Source: Primulina eburnea (Eukaryota > Streptophyta > Magnoliopsida > Lamiales > Gesneriaceae). From it: a DNA stretch of 64,000 nucleotides. The notes under the pieces are model-generated. The model saw nothing but the letters and a program-made list of their open reading frames with translations, did no database searches and was not told where the DNA came from. Position 1 is the first letter of the stretch, and every line of letters begins with the position of its first letter. Location: assembly GCF_022965805.1 (NCBI RefSeq), contig NW_027331236.1, forward strand, positions 501,321 to 565,320. The letters run 5' to 3'. This document shows positions 42,826 through 55,060 of this stretch, in pieces. The position numbers were made by a program, and so were the translations under genes.

Positions 42826-45197
42826 AAATTGTTGAAGATGGAATTTCAAGTCTTGGCAGATATTGTCGCCAGAGCCATATTGATAAAGGCAGGAAACTTT
42901 GACAGACTAAAAAGAGAGAAGGTCCATGTGATTTCTTCCATTACTAATGGAACTCAAGTTAACTGGGCATCTATTATGTTTAAATCACTAGCTGAGATGG
43001 TTTAGAAGAACAGTTCTACTGGTTTTGCTCGTAAATTAGAAAACTTCTCAAGGATGCTGGTTTCTCTAACTTCTGGAAAATATGGTACTTCACCCAAACC
43101 ATTTTTTCCTTAATTTATCGTAGCAAAGAAGGAAATCGAGGTCCAACAAGAAGCAACTCAAAAGCAGAAGAAGCTTATAACTATGGTCAATGATTATGAA
43201 CAAATGGGGACCAAAGAATTCTCTATTCCAATTCAACCTCTTCCAAATCCAACCTCAACATAGAAGAAAACCAAATCTATTATCCGCATCAAGAAAAAAA
43301 ATCCATTTCAGATCTATCCTCCACTCTAGCCCCATCTAATAATCTACCTCTACACCAAGTTTTCAAACCTATTGTTGGTGCCGCTACTGTTGTTGTAGCA
43401 CAAGCCCCCAAAACCACTCAAGTTCTTGCCGCAACACTAAAGAGATCAACAGTTGGAAGCTCATGCTCTTTTATCATTGGTCCCAGACCAGCAGGTGGAG
43501 TGGTCGTTCGAGGTCCGCTTCTAGAATCGACTCGTTATGGAATTAAGAAACCAGTTTCCGCTGGTAAAAGCGAAGGAAAAATGTATGTTTTTCCCAAAGA
43601 ACCAGTGGAAACATGCCCCAAATCTTCAGTTCAAATGGCCATCGACCTTCACATGGAATAAATAGACAAACCTGCTAAAGAACATATTTCCTATTTTGAT
43701 GGTTGGGTGAATATTCGAACAGTTCAACATCTATCAGCGTTCAAGACCAAGGGTGCCTATGCCAAGTCCCTGAAATATGAAAAAATGGTGTTCGCTTCTG
43801 CCAAAACAACTTCTATCATTGAAGAAATGAACAAAAGAAATTACATATTTTTGAAGATCAAAATTCAGAAGCTGAGTGAAACATTGGCTATTCTGAACTT
43901 CAATTATGATTTCCAAGGTTAATCTTCCTTTCATGATCAAGTAGTGATCACTTATCTCTCTTCTGATTTCAAAACTTTAGAGATGGTTGTCATGGTTATT
44001 GAGAAAAATCGAGTGGAGATATCGTGGTTGAAATTGTAGAACAGTTCAAGTTCAAGAAATTTGAGAGAAGAACCAAACCCCTCCAAGAGATGAGGTCTCC
44101 AGTACTCCTGCACAATCACCTGCACTAGTTGGTGGTGGTGCTGTTGCTACTACTACTTATCCTGCTCCAACACAACCAAATTCATCTACACTCTTATCAT
44201 TTCGAGAATTTTCAGTAGTAGAAGAAGTGATCAATTCTATTGTTCAAAAGCTGACACAGAAGTCACTATTGATGATCCTTCTGCTGATGTTGATGATTTG
44301 ATAGCTTTTATTGTGCCTTTTATTGTCTCAATCACCCCTGCAAGTGAAAAAAGGCTTGCTGATGCTCTCCTATTCCAAGAAATTGTGCTTCCTGATCTTG
44401 AAATGTTCTATGTTGAACATCAACAATAAATAAGAGAAATATTGTATGCTGATTTGGAACCAAGTATACGTGTAGCTACAGATATTGTTAAAATGCCTAT
44501 TGAACCAGAACTTCTTATTGATCCAAATACTGCCATGGTCCTGCATTGTGAGAATCCAGTTGACACTTTCTTTAAACTATATGTATGTGTTGCTCGCTTA
44601 ACTGAGATTAAAGGACGCATGGATGCAACATCTACATCTAATGATAATCAAACTGTCCTAGAAATTTGGATAGAAGATGTTAAGAGCATCTGCAACAAAA
44701 TCATTGAAGTTATCAAGGGCATTACTTTTGAGTAGGTTGCTGTTAAATCTACTTTTGACTTATTCAAAGAACTTCTGGCTAAACAAAATTTGTCTATCAA
44801 CAAAGAGTGACGAAGATGGCCTTTCAGCTTTCTGGTCTCAAATCCAATTTTTTCAAAACTCAATTAGATGTCATACGAGCTCAGACTGATCTTTCATCTT
44901 CTACTACTACCCAAGCAGACTCTCTCCGTTCACTCGATTCCAAAGTCTATGCTCTAGATGCTAAGCTTGTGATCAATCTCAATCTCTTCAGACTTTGGAT
45001 AACCGAGTTGGCAACCTTTCTGGTCATTTATTAGAAATTATTCATCTTGAAAATCCACACTTTTCCAAACCAATAAAACAAACGAGTAAGAGAAAGCGCT
45101 GCAAAAAAAGGGGAAGAAGATGCAAGAAAAAGATCGGAAGCAGAATCTATACAAAATCAAGAAAATGAAGAAGAGGAAATCAATGATGAGTAGTAGA
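42826..45197 (+). pseudogene. Env-like/additional ORF family, copy B (decayed)
   Basis: The most complete copy. It contains AGNFDRLKREKVHVISSITN, NWASIMFKSLAEMV, a Pro/Thr-rich middle with VGSSCSFIIGPRPAGGVVVR, then KLSETLAILNFNYDFQG, a low-complexity segment, and a C-terminal helical part (AFQLSGLKSNFFKTQLDVIR) ending in a Lys/Arg/Glu-rich tail near 45190. Frameshifts and stops (near 43003, 43262, 43660, 43920, 44428) break it. The next 100 bp lead to AAAAGTAGAAATTGTTAAGG (45277), a degraded polypurine tract with an LTR-like start. That places the ORF between pol and the 3' LTR, where SIRE elements keep an env-like ORF. Confidence 0.6.
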
Positions 45198-45288
45198 CTG
45201 AAAACAACACTTTTCTTATTTATGCACTTATCTTATTTTTATGTTCTTTATCATCTTCTAGTTTTGACATCACCACAAAAGTAGAAAT

Positions 45289-45690
45289 TGTTAAGGAAAT
45301 CTTAATTATGGTGATGAACTGCTTAAGAAAAACCAAAATCTTAAGGCACTTAGAACTTTAGTTCTAGTGAACCAGAATTGTCCCGTTTTGCTAATTTTAT
45401 GATTAATGATAACCATAACACTCAATAAGAAAAAACTCCAGTAGACAGTCAAAATCAGACATTAACAAATCTAGAATTCATTAATTCAAATCCAGAAGCA
45501 CTAGTCATCCTGCTTGTTTCTTTTCATAACATGTCAGACAAACATCAAATCATATAATCTTCAATAAAAGACCGTTTTATCAGTTTTGTTTGTACTCTCT
45601 ATCGGACGATGTTTTTATTTACGTGACAGTTTATATAATAGTACATTTTTAAAGGGGAAAAACACAATCAATCAACAAGAACGTTAGTTG
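45289..45690 (+). mobile_element. Possible SIRE 3' LTR start after env-like copy B
   Basis: Starts TGTTAAGGAAATC right after the purine-rich AAAAGTAGAAAT. The body is AT-rich, and the end was not located. The call depends on the polypurine context only. Confidence 0.4.
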
Positions 45691-45699
45691 TTGACGTGC

Positions 45700-48247
45700 A
45701 AGTGTATTAAGACGTGCAAGAGTATTAAATTTGAATTAATTACTGTGAATAAAAACTTTCTGGGTAGGAAAAAAGTAATTGTAAGAGTAATTTGTCTAAA
45801 ATAAATTAATAAATAATGCAGAGTGATATGTACATTTTTTTTACATTGGATTGAATTCTTTTTTTATTTTTCTATTTCCTAAAAAATATTATATTTTAAA
45901 TTACGTTCCAATTTTAAATAATTGAACTTGTACATTGTTCAACACAGATTGTACATTCAATCTAAAACTCCTCAAAGAGACAAAGACTGCCTTCATCCCT
46001 CTTGATCTGCTTCCTTGTACAGAGTAAAAAGTAGATGAATACAAGCCGCCGCTTCGGTCTCCGCCTCATCCGAAGATGGTGCGGACGTCAGTGTGATTCA
46101 ATTCGACGGAAGGTGTTACTTAAACCGGTGACCGTGGCGGCACCGGTCGTCATGACAAAGTCGATGGACTGGGGTATTTTATATTACTTTTTTGTATGTA
46201 TTGCATATTTTACGTCGAAGTTAATCCTTTTTGGCATTATTCAGTGCGTTTACTGTGTATTGTGTTAGAATCTACTCTAGAATAAGCTCTGCATTTTTAC
46301 CTTCTCCGTTTGATGTCAGGTGTAAAAGATTTAATTCTTTCACTCTATGCTTTCTGGAACGAATTTTGATGTTGGATTTATGCTCACGGAGCTCATGTTT
46401 TCGCCGAATGCCTCGAGAACCGATAGAATGGGATGGCCATTGTTGTTCCACAGTTCCATTCTTTTCAGAAACTAAGGGCAAAATTAAGTGGAAAGACGAA
46501 AGAAACATGTGGAAAAATAAGGAAATAAAAAATGATTATATTTTAAGAAAAAGATTAGAAATGATGAATAGAAAAGAGTTTGAAAAAGTAAAGTATTTAT
46601 GTTCTAGAAAGATGGAGATCGTGATAATTTGTCTTATCAGAAATGGTATTAAATATGATAAACTTAATTATTGATCTTTCAATAACTTTAATAGTATTAG
46701 TTCTTAAGATGAAATAACTTATATCCTCTTCGTTGTGTCTTCAAGAGTCACTAACAGTGCACTTATCTTTTATTGAGTTGATTACTATGTACTATTGATT
46801 AATAAATAACTTCTTTAAGGAATGCCTTCACACACATATGTCATTCCTTTGACGATATTCGAAGTAGGAGTTGTATTTTTTTTATCTTATTGTTTTTATT
46901 AACATTGCTATTTGCCAATTTTTATCGGTAAATTTACTAATTAAATCATTTATATATAGCTGCAACATGCTTTCACAGCTTTTCGTGATGAGTCAAAATT
47001 TTCATTTAGATTTTAACAAAAACTGTATGGATCATCATGTGACAACTCCGTCATATTTCCAGCACACTGACCACAAGGACTCTTCCTGCAAACCATCATA
47101 GGGCTCATTCAATTTTTGACTTAGTTAATGAAAGCTCAGATGCCATCCCCCTAAGCACATGGAAACATAACTTTTGTCCTCATCAAGCTTCCAATACCAA
47201 GGGCAGTCTCCCCTGAAGCCAAAAAATGACATTAACACGTAATTTTTCTAAAAATCATGTTTGACCCCCTTAATTCTTTTGATTTGTCCCCATCTTAATG
47301 GCTCGCCCTCCCTTTCCTGGAAATCCTTGTTCCGCTCCTGCCTGTACAGCCGTTTGACAGAGTGCTGAGTTTGCATAGAGTTATAGATTCTATAAACTTT
47401 GTTGCTAAGAACTCAAAGCATGCATGTATGAAAATAAGTAGATTACACAAATCTGCATGGACATCGATGAAAAAAATTTGTCTATCTATTTTGGAGAGCT
47501 AATTGTGAATTTAAACTTTGAATTTTCTTGAATAACATTGAAATATTGTGTATTTTTTTTAAAAAACACGATAAAAAAGATTTGAACAATAAAGCAACAA
47601 TACTTGTAACATTGTTTCCTAGACTCAATCAAGGTTCACAAAATCCTAGATGTTCTTGTAATCTTATTTACTATAAATCCTAATGTAATCCAGTCTGTAT
47701 TTAGCATAAACCAAGCTGCTTTAAAATGCAACGATTCAGTTATATGTGTGAATGCAGAGACAATTATGACTAATTTGGCTTTGAGTAAGATAAAGCCAAA
47801 TTTTCCAGTCCGTCCTTGTCTGATCCCTTCTGTCAATTTTTCAATTTGTCTAATCCTTTATACATATGAACAATCATAAAGCAACAATAACGGTAACATT
47901 GTTTCATAAACACAATCAAGGTTCACAAAATCGTAAATGTTCTTGTAATCTTAGCATAAATTCTAATGCCATCCAATCTGTAACTTTGGTGAAAAACATT
48001 AAATGAAATTGTCCAGTTATATGTGTCCAAATTCATTGAAAGCTATAGCTAACCATTGTTATAATTCTAACTAACTAGCAAGGGCTTTCAATTTTCCAGT
48101 CTCTTAACTCAGATCCCCCTGTAAGTATATATATCTCTTCCCAGAACTATATGTTTTTGCTTCCCTTTTTTCTCCTTAAATCACCAAAATCAGTTCTTTT
48201 TCTCCATTTCTCTGCAACTCTTTTTACCTTTGTGCTAAAAACAACAA
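45700..48247 (+). other. Upstream region of duplicated gene B
   Basis: Homologous to 26830-26920 plus 33263-35756 of copy A. The junction near 45830 is uninterrupted here, showing that the complete copia element inserted into copy A only. It includes a 77-codon frame at 46035-46268 whose first part is GC-rich and partly conserved in A, though frameshifted there; its status is uncertain. Confidence 0.5.
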
Positions 48248-51155
48248 ATGGAAAGAGGCGATTTTGTATGTATTTATGTGATTTTATGCATGTACATCTT
48301 CCTTTTACTATATATAATTGAATGTATGTCAACTTACTCTGGGAGTCTAGGGTTTTGGTTAGATCAATTCATTTACTGATTTTTATGTGTGTTATATATA
48401 TGCCCATCTTTTCTGTGTAGGGTTCCTTCATATCATTACATCGGGTGTTTCTCATTTGAATTTTGAACAAGCTTTTATTATTCTTCTGGCCTCTTTCACT
48501 CAATGTCATTTTGATTAACTATCCAGGTTGATTAAGTTTTTTTTTTCTATTGTTTTTGTTTGATTATTCATGAGGTTTATTCTTGATTATTGGTTTTTTT
48601 GTGGATTTCCCCAATTGTTATGTGTTACTCACTAATATTAAGATACATTAGATGATCTAAAGCATTGACTAGTATTCATAAATCTTTTCCCTTCTTTTTG
48701 GCTTTGGAAGGTGCGAAAGCAGATGGCTGTAGTTTTGGGCTTCCGGTAACAAAACTAATGTTAAAAAAATTGTGTTGACAATTCTGGTTTTTTGTGTGTT
48801 CTGGTATTACTGATGAATGTGCTCTGTTTTTTTGATTGATTTGATTTGGTAAAATTTTGATGAAAGTTTCTGTTTTTTTTTTGTTTAGAGTTAGCAATGC
48901 ATAAGAATTAGGTCTGGTTAGGTTTTTCGCGCCAATTATGTTTGCGGATTTCAAAAGTTGGGTAACTTTTTGTATTCTGACGTGGTCTGGCTTGGAGCTT
49001 AAATATTTCCCTAATTTAGTTTTCCGTTAGTTGGTTTGTTTTTGTTGCCTTATTATAAATGTCGTTGTGATGTTTCCGTACGATTCATTCAATGTCATAT
49101 GCTGGAGATGGACTTACATGATGACTTAAATCACAACTTTCAACGACATAATAGGAAATGAAATCCCATATAGCAATTGTGCATTGTATTTGTCGTTATG
49201 TTACTTTTTGAAACATAAGTCTTTCTTTCATGTTTTTATTCGCATATCTTAGGTCATGGTTCTACGTCCCCATATTTTTGTGATTGCACGTTTTTTAATC
49301 TATTTTTCTTTTCTAGAAATCCGCTATCAAGATTATTGGTTGTCGTATTTGTGATCATAATTTTAGGGATTTAAGATTGACAGTGTTGTCTGTTGACATT
49401 TTTCATGTTTTTCATACAATGACTTGCATGACTTCCCTTGATCCCTTGTTCTAACTATGCAGCCTGGGACTCCTACGAAGGCCACCAGTTTTCCAGGCGA
49501 TCCTACTATGAGTCACCCATATTATCCGACACCTGGAACCAGTACCGAGATCATTCTCAATCACCCAAGCGCCTCTGCAAGCGTGACTGATTCATGGTAC
49601 CGCCATACTTAAATATTCTCCCATTTATTAGTTTTTTCTATGTGGGTTATACTCAATTACGGCATATCACTAATCAATGATGAAATCCATTTGATGATCC
49701 GAAACTTTTTGACAATTTGTTCCCTTCTTGCTTTGGAAGGTAGAAGAGAGTGATTAGGAGATTGTGCTGCATTTAACCAAAAAAAAAAACCCCGAAAGAT
49801 ATTGGTTTATGGTTCTAGATTTCAATGATAAACTTGGTATAAATGATGAATAGGCCATAAGGTGTGCATTTTGATCATAAAAATGAATAGCATCAGTGAA
49901 TATTTATTCAATTTGTTTGAAAGATGCTGCAAGTTCTGTTGTGCATGCTTAGAATTAGCAATGCACGAGAATGTAGGCCTGCTTGGGGTTTTCAAATATT
50001 TAAAATTAATGAAATACCCACATAGCAATGACACTTGTTTTTTGTTATGCAACTTCTCAAAACTTGGCCTATAACTCATGGTGTTCGCCACTGATATAAA
50101 AAAATCATCTAATTCAATCGCAGAATTCCTTGTATGAAGTTTCATGAAAAATTTGAAAATTATTAATCATAGTTTACTTTTGGACTTTTTCCCCCTTGAA
50201 TGCTTTATACAATTTCAGTTATACGCTCTCGTAATGTGTATGAACGGATTTTTTTGTGCGCATATTTTGTTATTTTTCCATAATCCATGAGTCGATCTAG
50301 AGGTCGGTGATCTAGTTTGTTGGTGGTGGTTGCATTAATTACCACATTTTCAGTGACATATGATTGACTTTGTCGACTTTGTTCCTTTTTTCAATTCGAA
50401 GAATGCTGTGACCTTTCATTTGGTTAATGTCGAAGGTGAAAGTTTCAGTTGCGCATGCTTAGACTCGGCAACACATGAAAATCTAGGTCTGCATGGGATT
50501 TTTGCGCTATTTTCATATGCAGATTAAAAAGGTTTTTTAATTTTCTGTTCGGTTGTGTATTTTGGTTGAGCTTTAAAAAGTTTGGTAAGTTAATATTCCC
50601 ATTAGTTGGTTTGTCAAATATCCCATTGGGATGTCTCCAATGAACATAATGTAACCCTAAACTCTAAATGCCTAAAGAAAATGTATTCCCCGTGTGGTTT
50701 GTCTTTGTGTTACTTCTTGAAACATATTATTTTTTTAATTGCTTTTATCACGGGCAAAAGATCATATCATCGAATGGCAGATTCCGTCTGTTGATCTTCA
50801 TGACCGATTTGAATATTCATTATCATTAATCTACGTTGTGGGACTGTTTTTCCCTTGAATGGTTTTCAGTTATCCCCCACGTCAATCTCTTCCACCGAGG
50901 ACTCCAGCGGCTGCTGCTGCTGATTTACACAAAATTAATCTATTGCCTCCTCGTACTCGGAATCAAGCACAAGCCGGAATCATATTATGCCTTCCTGCAC
51001 AACAAACTCGATCCAAAACTAAGAAGTCGCGGACAATTCCTAAAAATCCGCCACCTCAAAATCTTGAAAGGCCCAAGCAGTTGACTCGGGATGAGACTCG
51101 CCGAATGCTGATGGATAAGGCGAGGACAGAAATCACTCGTTATCTCGATCAATGA
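48248..51155 (+). CDS. Unrecognised small protein gene, duplicate copy B
   Basis: Proposed exons are 48248-48265 (MERGDF), 49463-49596 and 50870-51155 (stop TGA), with GT-AG borders, giving about 145 residues. Exon 2 encodes PTMSHPYYPTPGTSTEIILN. The last exon begins YPPRQSLPPRTPAAAAADLH, contains a Lys-rich stretch (SKTKKSRTIPKN) and ends TRDETRRMLMDKARTEITRY. Compared with copy A, the last exon lacks about 39 codons in its middle but keeps both ends in frame. Frame conservation across both copies supports coding. Function is unknown; no catalytic motif, signal peptide or membrane segment is seen. Confidence 0.55.
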
Positions 51156-52479
51156 CTAGTTTTTGGCCTCTTGGAACTTTGATTATTTTCTTGTTTGCAG
51201 ATCTTCTCTGCAACTGAATATCAAGATGATGCTAGCCTGTAATATTCTTTACAGTTTGTGAGATGTGTAATTGATACTTCTGTTCTTAAAGAATTTCCTG
51301 TGCCCAGACAGAATCAACTTCTAATGTTAAATTAATTTCATTGGCAATCTACTAAGATTTTATTTAAGCAAATGAAAAGAAATTTTATTGTCCGACTTTT
51401 TTGGGGTAAATTGGATGCCTTTTCTCTTCCAATTTACACAACTGAGTCATCATTTAGAGTATACAAATACATTTTACATTATTAAATTAGATTTTTAAAA
51501 AATAAGATAAGATTTGAACTAAGATTGTAAAAATTACGAATAAATATAATTGTGTGTATATTATATGATATCTATTTGGCAAGGAGTAAAATAGCTTTAG
51601 ATGGATTATCTATATGTAGAAATTTCACAAAATGTGGCTTTAGTTGTGCACTGGTATTGTGAAATATATTTCAAGAATATATCTTAAGCTACTACACTCC
51701 ATTCTTATGACTAAGATAACATTTTACATCGTTATGGGGTGCAAATAAAAAAAATGTGTACTTAGCATATTTTTTTTAAAATTTTGAAAAATGAGTAGAT
51801 GTGACATATCTTCGACATATTTTCAATGTTTCGATAAACAAAAAAAACGTTAATCGGAAAGTTTTCATATGCAATTCAATTCCTAGGTTCGAAAAACTAC
51901 ATACTTTTTATAAGTACATACATTTACGACAAATCAAATATCTTTCTTACAAATATAAGTGATAAAGTAATGATATAATAAAGATATGTGAGAAAATGAA
52001 TTGAAAGATATAAATACCTAATTATTTTTAACTTTAATTATGGCAGAGCTCATCAAAAACTAATTTTGAATATATTTTTTAGATTTTTTTATCAAAGATT
52101 ATCACTTTGTGGCATTGTTTAGGGCCTGTACTATGTATCGTGTCACAATCTGTTCTAAAATTAGCGTTGTCATTTTTACCTTGTTCGATAAATGTATGGT
52201 GTAAAACATATTTTGTTTTTCTTTGATGTCGAAATGTGCAAAAACCAAATTGATCCCTAATGTTTAACAAAAACTGAATTTGATCCCTTTTCTTTGGACG
52301 TTCACAAATTAATCATTTAACTTTCAAAAAATTTCCCAATCAGGTCCTCTAGGTATAAATATTTTCAAAATTACTCAAAATACCTTTGTTTTATTATTAT
52401 TAGAAAATAATTATACAGAGCCTAGGATTTTTATTTCAGACATATAAAATTATCATTATTTAGTAACTTTTCTTGCTGA
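51156..52479. other. 3' flank of gene B, end of the duplication
   Basis: Homology with 38017-39070 runs to about 52010. After that the sequence is AT-rich without a gene, up to the start of the second pararetrovirus copy. Confidence 0.45.
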
Positions 52480-52745
52480 GGAGGAGATTTTCTCAAAATA
52501 TGGATAGAATATACGCCTGAGATGTATTTTTTTTAGGTTTATCCTAATATTTTGGAATACTGAAACAAAAAGATTTAACAAAGGCTAGATATCGAGACAA
52601 CTAGGAACATATCAAATTACCGAGGTAAAAATATGATTCAAAGTAACAGATTCCTAGAAATAGTCCTGGATTCCTCTAAACTCTCGGGACATTCTAGAGA
52701 AATCCAAAAGATAGTACAATTATGACAGTCAACTATACTATGTAC

Positions 52746-53366
52746 TAGAGGTGTCAATTCGGTTGGGTCGGGTTGAGCAATAGTACTATTCAAAAATTAC
52801 TCTAACGACCCGAAAACCCTATCAACCCGAACCTGAACCCGAATCAATCCGATCAACCCATCAATCCGTATAACCCGCTTTTGAATATTTTTTAAGAAAA
52901 TTAAATAAAATTCAATAAATAATAATAATATTTTAATTTAAACACATAATAACAAAATATCTTTCATATATATGATTTAAATTTGAAAGTCTAATCGTAG
53001 AAAAATAAAGTATATTTACTAAATCAAATAAACAATTATTTAAAAAATAAAAAATGTTCAAAATAAATATTAAATTATGAAAATTTATGATATAAATATA
53101 CAATAAATATTTTTTCAGAAATAAAATATATAAAAAAAAATGTAGGCAATGTTTATTATATATATATATATATATATTTAAAAAAAATTAAATTTTTGGG
53201 CAACCCAGGTTGACCCGAACACAACCTAACCCGATCATTTTTTTCGGGTAAGCTATCGGGTCCAACCCGATCTGACCCGAACTCGGAAACCCCAAACCCA
53301 AACCTTATTTTTTTCGGGTTGAACCGTGTCGGGTTGGTGGGTCCGTGTCTGATTTTGACACCCCTA
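52746..53366. mobile_element. hAT-type MITE, 621 bp
   Basis: Ends TAGAGGTGTCAATTCGG and TGATTTTGACACCCCTA are inverted copies. The 8-bp duplication CTATGTAC is perfect (52738-52745 and 53367-53374). Subterminal sequence is rich in AACCCGAACC-type words, and a short TA tract lies at 53157-53176. Removing it rejoins the viral ORF 2 sequence. Confidence 0.9.
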
Positions 53367-53638
53367 CTATGTACCACATAAAACTAAAGAAATCATTGAA
53401 AAACAAGAAAAATTATTGAGACGTTAAAAATACTCAATCAAGAATCCAAACTCCAAAACAACAATCAAATTTTTGTTAAAGGACCCCGGAAGGAAGGTTA
53501 CCACCATCTTTTGGTAGTGAATCTGTAATGTCCGAGAATTAATCACTGTAATTAACGATGATTGATTTATAATTTCATGTGATTATAAAAGAATTAATCG
53601 GGACACGATTTGAGTCGGCGTAACACGAATTATGTGCG

Positions 53639-53965
53639 AGGACAGTACCTCTCGCGCACATGCGCGACATGAGATGCGCACATGCGCGAAATGGACAGAG
53701 GGACTCGCGCATCTGCGCAGTGGGTGTGCGCGCATATGCGCGAGCTGTGCGAGCCATGTCCAGAGAGCCTCACGCATATGCACGACGTGTATCCGCGCAT
53801 ATGCGCGAGACAACACGAGAGTTTGCATTTTTGAACATTGGTGTCGCGCATATGCGCCGAGTAAGGGCGCGCATATGCGCGAGATTCCGTGTAGACACGC
53901 GCTAGGGCTTATCGCCTCGCGCATATGCGCGGAGGAAGGTCGCGCATATGCGCGAGACGTGTTGC
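53639..53965. repeat. Array of GCGCATATGCGC palindromes inside the solo LTR
   Basis: About ten copies of GCGCATATGCGC or close variants, arranged as five pairs separated by spacers of 10-60 bp. The array occupies the position held by GGCGCCCGGGCGGT hairpins in the other LTR copy. A shared spacer word GGACAGAGG marks homology. Frames across it (Arg/Ala/His-rich) are repeat artefacts. Confidence 0.9.
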
Positions 53966-54004
53966 GTGAAGGGTGCGCCATTTGCCTTGCTGCATGTAAA
54001 TGGA

Positions 54005-54079
<75 letters not shown>
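54005..54079. repeat. (TG)n(TA)n(CA)n palindromic microsatellite
   Basis: Eight TG, about 23 TA and six to seven CA units in a row, so the whole tract is self-complementary over about 75 bp. Confidence 0.95.
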
Positions 54080-54885
54080 GTTATAATCTTCAGAAAAACG
54101 AAAAGTGAAAGAAACTCTCGAGAAAATTGTTCTTGAATCTTAGGATCGCGATTGTGCAAAATCCGTCCGTCTGATTTTAAATCCGACTTCAGTACCGAGT
54201 TTCTATCAACGTAGGCTAAAAATGGACGTAAGTTTTACTACGTTTTGACATGTTTTGAAATTATGATGTTGTTGGAATTGAATACACGTCATATATGATG
54301 TTCTTGACATGTTAGATCGTAGAATCGAAGTCAGGATGAAAAACGGACTGATTATGGAATTGTTATGATTTTCTGAAGTAATTGACTGAGATATGATATC
54401 AGATTTTATCAGTATTGAATATGATTTGAGGGAATTATTATCTGGTAATGTTGTATTGACCGGGATATCGGGATTGTGTGGTTATACCGTCGATTTTGAA
54501 TTATTGATCAGATTGGTATCAATTTGAGCGGTATATTGATATGATATCATTGATATTGCCATTGCCAGATTGAGGGATTGACAGAGTTTTGATTCCAGAC
54601 CAAAACTGCAAACGAAAGGTATAAGTCAATGTGGTATTGGGACATCGACTCAAGTAGGATGTACTTGAGTTTCCCTAAATCACATACTTATGATTATGTT
54701 TTATCATTGTGTTTATTGATTTGATTAAATGCATGTTCTATGGATTTATAGGAACATGCATTGGACGAGTAATCTTGTGACAAAAATACCTGATAGTGGC
54801 GGGGTAGCCACGGGTACATTGCACGATGTCACAAGATAGTATATTGGCGATAGGACCACAGTCTATGACGGATAGGTCAGGACAC

Positions 54886-55060
54886 TGGATGTTTGGTTAT
54901 ATCGACTTGGATAGAACTGAAGTTTTTTCTATTACTGTTTGTCGATATAGGAATACCAACATCCCAACACTGGATGTTTGGTTATATCGATGTGGATAGA
55001 ACTGTAGTCTTTTCTATTACTGTTGATCGATATAGGAATACCAACATCTGGAAACCCGGA
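54886..55060 (+). repeat. Tandem duplication of about 84 bp in the solo LTR
   Basis: CTGGATGTTTGGTTATATCG occurs at about 54885 and again near 54969, each followed by a similar stretch ending in GTCGATATAGGAATACCAAC or a close variant. Copy A of the LTR has it once (5573-5645). Confidence 0.85.

Noticed and set aside
53583..54159. Several overlapping Arg/Ala/His-rich frames on both strands
   Set aside because: They are products of the GCGCATATGCGC array and the TG-TA-CA tract; all six frames stay open because of the repeat.
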